5,109 nucleotides of DNA from Atribacterota bacterium (GTDB lineage Bacteria > Atribacterota > Phoenicimicrobiia > Phoenicimicrobiales > Phoenicimicrobiaceae): contig JAUVOA010000129.1 of the NCBI GenBank assembly GCA_030599445.1, positions 1 to 5,109 on the forward strand, in the 5' to 3' direction. The notes under the pieces were generated by a model. It did no database searches and was not told the DNA's origin. It saw only the letters and a program-made list of their open reading frames with translations. The stretch's first letter is position 1. The number at the start of each line of letters is the position of its first letter. This document shows positions 1 to 5,109 of the stretch, in pieces. The position numbers were made by a program, and so were the translations under genes.

Positions 1-36
1 CGCAATAATTACTATTGAATAAAAGACTAATCATTT

Positions 37-66
37 TTTAGTTTAAAAACTTCACTCATATATACT
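37..66 (+). promoter_or_regulatory. Weak candidate promoter upstream of the transporter operon
   Basis: TATACT at 61-66 matches five of six bases of the sigma70 -10 consensus and lies 35 bases before the first start codon. The matching -35 region is poor: TTTAGT at 37-42 (18-base spacer) or TTAGTT at 38-43 (17-base spacer). The surroundings are very AT-rich, so a TATA-like hexamer is expected by chance. Only 100 bases of leader are present, so the true promoter could lie further upstream. Confidence 0.3.
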
Positions 67-90
67 GCAATTCATAAGCAAAAAATATAA

Positions 91-96
91 AGGTGG
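91..96 (+). promoter_or_regulatory. Ribosome binding site of the first permease
   Basis: AGGTGG, preceded by AA, lies four bases before the ATG at 101. It is a good though slightly close Shine-Dalgarno match and supports 101 as the start. Confidence 0.7.
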
Positions 97-100
97 TAAA

Positions 101-1222
101 ATGAAATACAAGAATGTCCGGGAAATCTTAATGAATCTTATCCCCATAGGGGCATTCCTACTTGCGCTATTAATTGGGACAATTATGATTGCCTTTCTCG
201 GAGTAAATCCCCTGGTTGCTTACCAGGCCCTGCTCAAGGGTGCGTTTGGGAGCATGAATGCCATAGCAGATACAATAGTCAAGGCGACTCCTTTGCTTTT
301 TGTAGGGCTGGGAATCTGCATTGCCTTTCGTGCCGGCGTATTAAACATCGGAGGAGAGGGCCAGCTTGTAGCCGGGGCTCTCTCTGCAACCATAGTTTGT
401 CTTAATTTTCCAAATTTACCGGGCTGGATACTGATTATAATTGCTTTGCTTGTCGGGCTTTTAAGTGGAGCAATATGGGCAGGAATTGCCGGATTTCTTA
501 AGGCCTATTTTAAAGTAAACGAAATCCTGAGTACCATCATGCTGAATTATATTGCGGCCTATGGGATGAATTATCTTCTTCGCGGACCGATAATGGACCC
601 ACTCCAGATAGAACTTGGCTCCTTTATCCCTCAAACTACCCGTTTAACTCATGTAGTTGATCTTCCCCGTCTTATTCCTACCCGCCTGCATTTTGGAACA
701 ATAGTAGCAGTTGTTTTCGCTATTCTGGTTTATATTTTTCTCTGGCGGACGACAATAGGGTTTCGTATTCGCATGATAGGACAAAATATTCAGGCCTCGC
801 GAGCTTCCGGAATTAATGTGCAAAAATATATGGTCCTTGCTTTTGTCTTGAGCGGTGCGTTAGTAGGGTTAGGCGGAGCAATTGAAGTGTTAGGAGTTCA
901 TCACCGGCTGTTCACCGACGGTTCTGTATCGGGTTTTACCGGCAGTGCGGGCTTTAACGGGATTGTGGCTGCCTTGTTTGGCCAGCTTCATCCTATCGGA
1001 ACAATTCCGGCCTCCCTGTTATTGGGAGCACTTCTTACCGGGGCAAATAAGATGCAGAGAGTAGTGCAAATACCTTCTGCTTTGATCGGTGCTTTGAACG
1101 GCCTGATTGTACTCTTTGTAGTAGGAAGCGAGTATCTGCGCCGCAGTCAGGCTCGGCAGATAGAGCGAACTGCAGAAGTGAAAAAAAATTCCAAAAATAT
1201 AAATAAAAAGGAGAACGAATAA
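101..1222 (+). CDS. ABC transporter permease, BMP/nucleoside type (NupP/YufP-like)
   Basis: This 373-residue integral membrane protein is one half of the translocation channel of a BMP-type nucleoside or purine importer in the inner membrane. It belongs to the BPD_transp_2 permease family. The first membrane segment is at about residues 12-33, with eight to ten in total and the last near 325-344. Family signatures visible are RAGVLNIGGEGQL (78-89), VNEILSTIMLNY (139-150), the cytoplasmic coupling stretch around TTIGFRIRMIGQN (217-229), SGALVGLGGAIE (251-262) and GFNGIVAALFGQLHPIGT (284-301). These fit the longer (YufP-like) permease of the pair. The C-terminal 25 residues are polar and lysine-rich and should be cytoplasmic. 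The ATG at 101 is chosen because AGGTGG precedes it and the translation opens with a usual short polar N-terminus. The stop overlaps the next gene's start by one base. The substrate is not determined. Confidence 0.95.
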   Translation: MKYKNVREILMNLIPIGAFLLALLIGTIMIAFLGVNPLVAYQALLKGAFGSMNAIADTIVKATPLLFVGLGICIAFRAGVLNIGGEGQLVAGALSATIVCLNFPNLPGWILIIIALLVGLLSGAIWAGIAGFLKAYFKVNEILSTIMLNYIAAYGMNYLLRGPIMDPLQIELGSFIPQTTRLTHVVDLPRLIPTRLHFGTIVAVVFAILVYIFLWRTTIGFRIRMIGQNIQASRASGINVQKYMVLAFVLSGALVGLGGAIEVLGVHHRLFTDGSVSGFTGSAGFNGIVAALFGQLHPIGTIPASLLLGALLTGANKMQRVVQIPSALIGALNGLIVLFVVGSEYLRRSQARQIERTAEVKKNSKNINKKENE

Positions 1223-2139
1223 TGGAAGCAATTATTATCGGGATAGCAAAATCTGCAATTCGCCTTGCCACACCATATCTATATGCTTCCATTGGAGAAA
1301 CGATAGGCCAGTTGAGCGGTGTCCTTAATCTTGGGGTAGATGGCGTTATGCTTATGGGGGCCTTTAGCGCCTTCTATACGGTTCTTAAAACCGGTAATCT
1401 TTGGCTTGGTTTATTGGTGGCAATAGTGGTCGGAGCGATATTTGGTCTTTTGATTGCCTTTATTAATGTTACCTTAAAAGCCGAACAGGGAATCAGCGGG
1501 ATCGGAGTTTATATATTCGGTCTCGGATTAAGCAGTCTTTTATTTAGAACTATGGTGGGAACAGTTCAAGCAGTAAGCGGTTTCCCCCCTTTGTTTATCC
1601 CCTTGCTTTCTAATATTCCCATAGTGGGTAAAATCTTCTTCCAGCAAAACATCCTGGTATATGGTGCATTTGCTCTGATTCCTATCTCCTGGTTTATATT
1701 GAATAAGACACCTTTAGGCCTTAGTATTCGAGCTGTAGGGCAACACCCGGAAGCAGCCGATTCATTAGGGATTAATGTTGTGCGTATTCGTTATTTAACG
1801 GTAATATTTGGTGGAATGCTCTCAGGGATTGCCGGTGCATCTCTCTCTATTGCACTACTCAATGTATTTCAGCAAAATTTAACTAATGGGATGGGCTTTA
1901 TTGCCGTTGCCCTGGTATATTTTGGAGCCTGGCGTCCGGCAACTGTTCTCACCGGTGCGCTTCTATTTAGTACTGTAAATGCTATTCAGATATGGGTTCA
2001 GGTAAAAGGAATTAATATTCCCTCTGATTTTACCTTGATGTTGCCTTATATTGTTACTATCGTGGTACTTGCCGCTATGGCTAAACGCTACGTACGTCCG
2101 CCCAAAGCATTAAACAAGCCCTTCGAGCGGGGGGAATAG
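1222..2139 (+). CDS. ABC transporter permease, BMP/nucleoside type (NupQ/YufQ-like)
   Basis: This 305-residue membrane protein is the second, shorter permease of the pair and should form the heterodimeric channel with the product of the preceding gene. It is a BPD_transp_2 protein with the YufQ-like pattern: TPYLYASIGETIGQLSGVLN (17-36) followed by LGVDGVMLMGAFSA (37-50), EQGISGIGVYIFGLGL (88-103), the coupling segment TPLGLSIRAVGQHPEAADSLG (163-183), GGMLSGIAGASLSI (197-210), and the late GFIAVALVYFGAWRP stretch (225-239). Its length is usual for the family. The start is well fixed: AAGGAG lies at 1208-1213, eight bases before the ATG, and that ATG shares a base with the upstream stop (TAATG). 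Translational coupling of the two permeases at a 1:1 ratio is therefore likely. It ends with TAG seven bases before an AGGAGGTGATT sequence that has no start codon at normal spacing. Confidence 0.95.
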   Translation: MEAIIIGIAKSAIRLATPYLYASIGETIGQLSGVLNLGVDGVMLMGAFSAFYTVLKTGNLWLGLLVAIVVGAIFGLLIAFINVTLKAEQGISGIGVYIFGLGLSSLLFRTMVGTVQAVSGFPPLFIPLLSNIPIVGKIFFQQNILVYGAFALIPISWFILNKTPLGLSIRAVGQHPEAADSLGINVVRIRYLTVIFGGMLSGIAGASLSIALLNVFQQNLTNGMGFIAVALVYFGAWRPATVLTGALLFSTVNAIQIWVQVKGINIPSDFTLMLPYIVTIVVLAAMAKRYVRPPKALNKPFERGE

Positions 2140-2229
2140 TATAAGAGGAGGTGATTAATAAAATATAAAAGGTTTTAGAGTAATAAAAGTTTTTCTGTAT
2201 TCTAATATTAAAAATAGGAGGATTGAAAG
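2140..2229 (+). other. Permease/binding-protein intergenic gap with orphan Shine-Dalgarno
   Basis: This is the only sizeable gap inside the operon (90 bases). AGGAGGTGATT at 2146-2156 contains AGGAGGTGAT, ten bases complementary to the 3' end of 16S rRNA, but no ATG, GTG or TTG follows at workable distance. The only nearby GTG (2151) overlaps the motif and gives five codons before TAA at 2166. The rest is AT-rich. TAATAT at 2203-2208 resembles a -10 box but has no good -35 at 16-18 bases. The functional ribosome binding site, AGGAGG at 2216-2221, lies eight bases before the ATG at 2230. Confidence 0.6.
2216..2221 (+). promoter_or_regulatory. Ribosome binding site of the BMP binding protein
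   Basis: A perfect AGGAGG with eight bases to the ATG at 2230 fixes the start of the binding-protein gene. It is the strongest correctly spaced site in the operon, which fits the usual excess of solute-binding protein over channel subunits. Confidence 0.8.
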
Positions 2230-3198
2230 ATGAAGTGGAAAAAAATTATAGTAATTCTTACTATGATAAGTATCTTTGTATTATCTCTTGGGATGGGAGC
2301 AAGTGCAGAACTCTTCCGAGTAGCATTCATTATGCCCAGCTCAATTAATGATTTTGCCTGGAGCCAGAGTATGTACGAAGCTCTGCTTACTATTCAAGAA
2401 GAGATGGGTAAGGAAGAATTTCAGTTTGTTTATTCAGAGAGCATGTTTGTAGTAGCGGACGCTGCTGCTGCTATTCGAGATTATGCCAGCGAGGGATATG
2501 ATCTGGTAATTGCCCATGGTTCGCAGTATGGCGCATCTTTAACAGATATTGCTCCTGATTTTCCCAATACAAGTTTTGTCTGGGGATCTACCGCTAATGT
2601 TTTTACTGATCTTGGAATCACCAATGTATTTGCTTATGAACCTTTAGCTGAACAAGGCGGTTATGTTAACGGTGTTCTGGCAGCAAAACTTTCCGAGAGT
2701 AATGTTTATGGAGTAATCGGCCCGATTGAGACCGGTGATGCCAAACGTTATACCGAAGGTTTTAAGGTAGGTATAAAATCGGTAAAACCGGATGCTAAAG
2801 TAAATGTAACCTGGATTGGTTCATATAGTGATGTTGCCCTTGCTTCCGAAGCAGCACAGACTCATATTGATGCCGGAGCAGATGTTCTTACCGGGACATC
2901 ACAGATGACAGTCGGAGCAATCGGAGTAGCGAAACAGAGGGGGGCTCTCTGGTTCGGATATGATGTTGACCAATCTGCCCTTGCCCCTCAGAATGTGGTC
3001 GCAAGTGTAGATGTTGTTTGGGCAATTGCACTCAGACCGATGATTGAAATGATTAAGAAGGGAGAGAGAGGAGGTAAAATCTTTACTCTTAACTTAGCTA
3101 ACGGCGGCCTCAAAATTATCGTAAATGATGAAGCACTTGTAGGTAAAACTATTGAGGATATAGTCAAAGGAAATATTGAGGTTAAATTAGAGAAGTAG
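2230..3198 (+). CDS. BMP-family ABC transporter substrate-binding protein (secreted)
   Basis: This is the extracytoplasmic ligand-binding protein of the importer (Bmp family, PF02608; relatives include PnrA/TmpC, NupN and RfuA). It has 322 residues, within the normal family length. Residues 1-26 form a signal peptide: basic MKWKK, a hydrophobic core, and an ASA signal peptidase I site before Glu27. There is no cysteine anywhere in the protein, so it cannot be a lipoprotein, unlike many family members. The mature part begins FRVAFIMP and has the binding-loop motif SINDFAWSQSMYEAL (38-52), AHGSQYG (95-101), FPNTSFVWGS (111-120), the hinge-region stretch GVIGPIETGDAKRYTEGFKVG (161-181), and GYDVDQ (243-248). 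The last matches the family motif whose aspartates contact the ligand. Aromatic residues Phe42, Trp44, Tyr99, Trp118 and Trp195 could stack on a ring. The lysine usually found about 15 residues after GxDxDQ is not evident, so a nucleoside is not assured. It sits between the permeases and the ATPase. Confidence 0.93.
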   Translation: MKWKKIIVILTMISIFVLSLGMGASAELFRVAFIMPSSINDFAWSQSMYEALLTIQEEMGKEEFQFVYSESMFVVADAAAAIRDYASEGYDLVIAHGSQYGASLTDIAPDFPNTSFVWGSTANVFTDLGITNVFAYEPLAEQGGYVNGVLAAKLSESNVYGVIGPIETGDAKRYTEGFKVGIKSVKPDAKVNVTWIGSYSDVALASEAAQTHIDAGADVLTGTSQMTVGAIGVAKQRGALWFGYDVDQSALAPQNVVASVDVVWAIALRPMIEMIKKGERGGKIFTLNLANGGLKIIVNDEALVGKTIEDIVKGNIEVKLEK

Positions 3199-3211
3199 AG
3201 AAAGATTAAGA

Positions 3212-4804
3212 GTGCCTATACGGAGCTCTGATTTACATTTTGATATGAAAAAAGGTATATCTAAAATAACAAATTTAACCAAAGTCGAAAAAGTAGAGAT
3301 GCGGGGAATAGTTAAACAGTTTCCGGGTGTACTGGCGAATGACCGAATTGATTTTGATGTCCGTGCCGGGGAAGTTCATACCCTTCTTGGCGAAAACGGA
3401 GCAGGAAAAAGTACCCTGATGAAAATTCTTTACGGTATATATCACCAGGATAAAGGTGAAATTTACGTTAACGAAAAACTGGTTAACATTCGCTCTCCGC
3501 TGGATGCAATTCGACTGGGGATTGGGATGGTACATCAGCATTTTATGCTTGTCCCTACCCTTACTGTAGCAGAAAATGTAGCTTTAGGGCTTCATTCCTC
3601 GCGAAAATTTCTTCTTGATCTCGATGTTGTCTCAGAGCGCATTAAGGAGCTTGCCAAAGTTCATGGTCTCTATGTTGACCCGGGAGCAAAAGTATGGCAA
3701 CTCTCCGTTGGAGAGCAGCAGCGAGCAGAAATAATAAAAATCCTATATCGTGGAGCTTCTCTCCTTATTTTAGATGAACCAACTGCTGTTCTTACTCCGC
3801 AAGAGGTGGAAGAACTCTTTCATGTCTTGCGGAGTATGATAAACAGAGGATACTCCATTATTTTTATCAGCCATAAACTTCATGAAGTTCTATCACTGAG
3901 TGACCGTGTGACTATACTTCGTGACGGCAAGGTGGTAAAAACTCTTCCCATTGCTGAAGTGACTAAAGAAAAACTGGCGCGTCTTATGGTGGGGAGAGAA
4001 GTCCTTTTTCAAGTCGAACATCCTTCGGTAAAGCTTGGTAAAGTATCCCTTGCTTTGGAGGGAATTTGGGCTCAGGGAGATGAGGACATCCCTGCCTTGC
4101 GGGGGATTGACCTGGAAGTGTATTCCGGTGAGATTCTGGGAATTGCCGGAGTTTCAGGGAATGGTCAACGTGAACTTGCGGAAATCATTGCAGGTCTACG
4201 GAAATCTACAAAAGGCAAAGTGTTTATAAAAGGGACTGAGGTTACCAATTGGTCTCCTTCCCAGCTTCTTGAGTATGGTCTTTCTTATATTCCCGAAGAA
4301 CGAATGCAAGATGGTACGATACAAAAATTTACTGTAGAAGAAAATCTGATTCTTAAAGATCATATACATAAACCTTATGCTGATGGAATATTTATGAATT
4401 TCAAAAACATTGCCCGGGAAAGCGAACGTCGAATAAGTGATTTTGATATCAGGACTCCTTCTCGATATACTTCCTTAAAAAGCTTATCCGGCGGAAATAT
4501 CCAGAAATTAATCCTGGCCCGAGAACTCTCCCGAAACCCCAGTGTTCTGGTAGCTGCCCAACCTACGCGCGGCTTAGATGTCAGTGCTACAGAATATGTT
4601 CATCGTCAATTGATTGAACAAAGAACAAAATTAAAAACAGCAACTCTTCTCATTTCTGATGATTTAGATGAAATTTTATCACTCTCTGACCGTATTGTAG
4701 TTATCTACGAGGGTAAGATTATGGGAGTGGTAAAACGAAATGAAGTTAGTGTTGAAGAATTGGGCATGATGATGGGAGGAGTACACAAAGATAAAATAAA
4801 ATAG
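3212..4804 (+). CDS. ABC transporter ATP-binding protein, two fused ABC domains (NupO/YufO-like)
   Basis: This 530-residue cytoplasmic ATPase drives the importer with two ABC domains in one chain. Domain 1 is intact: Walker A GENGAGKST (60-68), Q-loop Gln109, signature LSVGE (164-168), Walker B LLILDEP with Asp188 and Glu189, and H-loop His221. Domain 2 is degenerate: its P-loop reads GVSGNGQREL (313-322) without Lys or Ser/Thr, Walker B reads VLVAAQP (445-451) with Ala and Gln in place of Asp and Glu, and the H-loop position is Asp483. Its signature LSGGN (425-429) is intact. This asymmetry, including AAQPTRGLD, is typical of BMP-type transporters. The GTG at 3212 follows a weak AGAGAAAG (3197-3204) and lies 13 bases after the binding-protein stop. 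The frame is open only from 3191, so the other starts are ATG at 3245 (519 residues) and ATG at 3299. Relatives usually begin only a few residues before MRGIVKQFPG (from residue 30), so the N-terminus is uncertain. Translation is probably coupled to the preceding gene. Confidence 0.94.
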   Translation: MPIRSSDLHFDMKKGISKITNLTKVEKVEMRGIVKQFPGVLANDRIDFDVRAGEVHTLLGENGAGKSTLMKILYGIYHQDKGEIYVNEKLVNIRSPLDAIRLGIGMVHQHFMLVPTLTVAENVALGLHSSRKFLLDLDVVSERIKELAKVHGLYVDPGAKVWQLSVGEQQRAEIIKILYRGASLLILDEPTAVLTPQEVEELFHVLRSMINRGYSIIFISHKLHEVLSLSDRVTILRDGKVVKTLPIAEVTKEKLARLMVGREVLFQVEHPSVKLGKVSLALEGIWAQGDEDIPALRGIDLEVYSGEILGIAGVSGNGQRELAEIIAGLRKSTKGKVFIKGTEVTNWSPSQLLEYGLSYIPEERMQDGTIQKFTVEENLILKDHIHKPYADGIFMNFKNIARESERRISDFDIRTPSRYTSLKSLSGGNIQKLILARELSRNPSVLVAAQPTRGLDVSATEYVHRQLIEQRTKLKTATLLISDDLDEILSLSDRIVVIYEGKIMGVVKRNEVSVEELGMMMGGVHKDKIK

Positions 4805-4998
4805 GCAAAAATGTAACAGGGGACCGTTGTACCGGCTCATTAATTCGATAACTTTTTCTAACTTACTTACTAAGGATTTGATAAGTATCTAGTTTTCATA
4901 TACCCTCCATTCTATCTTACCAGGGTTTATTTCTACTAATTCCAATACTTTTTTATATATAAACAATATCCATAATCTGAAAATTAGATAGTATGTCC

Positions 4999-5041
4999 GT
5001 GCAACGCATAAAAATAATTTGACAAATGCAATGCATATTGC
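4999..5041 (+). repeat. Operator-like repeats around the downstream promoter
   Basis: GTGCAACGCATA (4999-5010) and ATGCAATGCATA (5026-5037) are direct copies matching at 10 of 12 positions with a 27-base period. The second copy overlaps two inverted repeats: ATGCA-A-TGCAT (5026-5036) and GCAAT-GCAT-ATTGC (5028-5041). The latter fits between the -35 and -10 boxes, the classic place for a repressor site. ATTGCAT at 5065-5071, near the expected 5' end of the transcript, is the inverse of ATGCAAT at 5026-5032. The repeats are seen directly; regulator binding is inference. Confidence 0.45.
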
Positions 5042-5047
5042 TAATAT
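5019..5047 (+). promoter_or_regulatory. Sigma70-type promoter of the downstream gene
   Basis: A perfect TTGACA -35 box (5019-5024) is followed after exactly 17 bases by TAATAT (5042-5047), which matches four of six -10 positions. TATACT at 5045-5050 is an alternative -10 with a 20-base spacer. The expected transcript start near 5054 would leave a leader of roughly 37 bases before the ATG at 5091. The next gene is therefore its own transcription unit. Confidence 0.7.
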
Positions 5048-5078
5048 ACTAAATATAAATATATATTGCATTATTAAA

Positions 5079-5084
5079 AGGAGG
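5079..5084 (+). promoter_or_regulatory. Ribosome binding site of the downstream gene
   Basis: AGGAGG, inside the longer AAAAGGAGGA, lies six bases before the ATG at 5091. It is a perfect Shine-Dalgarno and the main reason for calling a gene start there. Confidence 0.75.
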
Positions 5085-5090
5085 ATATTA

Positions 5091-5109
5091 ATGAAAAATA
5101 TTAATAGTC
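5091..5109 (+). CDS. Start of an unidentified gene, cut by the window edge
   Basis: Only six codons (MKNINS) are present, so the product cannot be named. The call rests on context: a perfect TTGACA promoter with a 17-base spacer, a short leader, and AGGAGG six bases before the ATG. The basic residue followed by polar residues does not distinguish a signal peptide from a cytosolic N-terminus. The gene has its own promoter with operator-like repeats, so it need not be functionally tied to the transporter, although a partly similar repeat also occurs before the transporter operon. Confidence 0.6.

Larger units (their letters stand above)
4805..5090. other. Intergenic region after the transporter operon
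   Basis: This AT-rich stretch of 286 bases has no convincing complete gene. A small GC-rich island at 4816-4838 could fold as GACCG (4822-4826) with CGG (4833-4835) plus TC (4837-4838) around one bulged C. The nearest T-run (4853-4857) is about 15 bases further on, so it is at best a poor intrinsic terminator. ACCCT at about 4903 and AGGGT at about 4922 form a short inverted pair with a long loop. On the minus strand, 4889-4951 reads like the last 20 residues of a protein followed by TAG. The right end carries the promoter and operator-like repeats of the next gene. Confidence 0.5.

Noticed and set aside
23..44. Terminator-like hairpin ACTAA/TTAGT in the operon leader
   Set aside because: The stem is about seven pairs, nearly all A-T with one G-U, and the T-run sits in the loop rather than after the stem.
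1..100. Riboswitch (purine, preQ1 or FMN type) controlling the importer
   Set aside because: The 100 bases available contain none of the conserved core or paired elements of these classes. A riboswitch further upstream cannot be excluded.
1019..1292. Two overlapping minus-strand open frames (85 and 70 codons) across the permease junction
   Set aside because: They are antisense shadows of two well-supported genes, with no ribosome binding site and no family-like sequence.
2264..2275. A 12-base repeat TGATAAGTATCT also found at 4879-4890
   Set aside because: One copy is within signal-peptide codons and the other in an AT-rich gap. Without flanking similarity, chance is the simplest explanation.
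3275..3541. Minus-strand open frame of 88 codons inside the ATPase gene
   Set aside because: It lies opposite the conserved Walker A region, so the codons are constrained by the + strand gene. Its composition shows no protein family.
4035..4229. Plus-strand 64-codon frame inside the ATPase gene
   Set aside because: It is an alternate frame across the conserved second ABC domain, with no evidence of independent coding.
4889..5071. A complete 60-residue minus-strand membrane protein starting at 5071
   Set aside because: It would start inside the leader of the next gene and run through its promoter, has no Shine-Dalgarno, and most of it is AT-driven hydrophobic sequence. Only its C-terminal 20 residues look protein-like; these are reported separately.

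Overview
The window holds one complete four-gene ABC importer operon, all on the + strand, followed by an intergenic stretch and the first few codons of another gene. The operon reads permease (101-1222), permease (1222-2139), BMP-family solute-binding protein (2230-3198) and double-domain ATPase (3212-4804). These are the parts of a BMP-type nucleoside/purine importer, comparable to B. subtilis NupNOPQ and the treponemal PnrA and RfuABCD systems. Family membership is secure. The substrate (nucleoside, free purine, riboflavin or another compound) cannot be fixed from the sequence.

Layout: 1-100 is an AT-rich leader with a weak promoter candidate and a good ribosome binding site. The two permease genes overlap by one base (TAATG), which implies translational coupling. 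A 90-base gap (2140-2229) separates them from the binding-protein gene; it carries an apparently orphan Shine-Dalgarno sequence and then the real one. The ATPase follows 13 bases after the binding protein, with a GTG start and a weak ribosome binding site. Region 4805-5090 is AT-rich, has no convincing strong terminator, and ends in a clear sigma70-type promoter with operator-like repeats and a strong ribosome binding site for a gene starting at 5091 that runs off the window.

How it should work: the secreted BMP protein captures the ligand outside the inner membrane and delivers it to a heterodimeric channel made of the two permeases. The fused ATPase powers transport from the cytoplasmic side, with only one of its two ATP sites predicted to be catalytic.

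Organism: a moderately AT-rich bacterium using strong AGGAGG ribosome binding sites. The binding protein has a signal peptide ending in ASA and no lipobox cysteine, so it is probably free in a periplasm rather than lipid-anchored. This points to a diderm (for example an Atribacterota- or Thermotogota-like anaerobe) more than a typical monoderm Firmicute. That assignment is inference with low confidence. No mobile element, RNA gene, CRISPR array or clearly new system is visible. The least ordinary parts are the regulatory sequences and the gene order.
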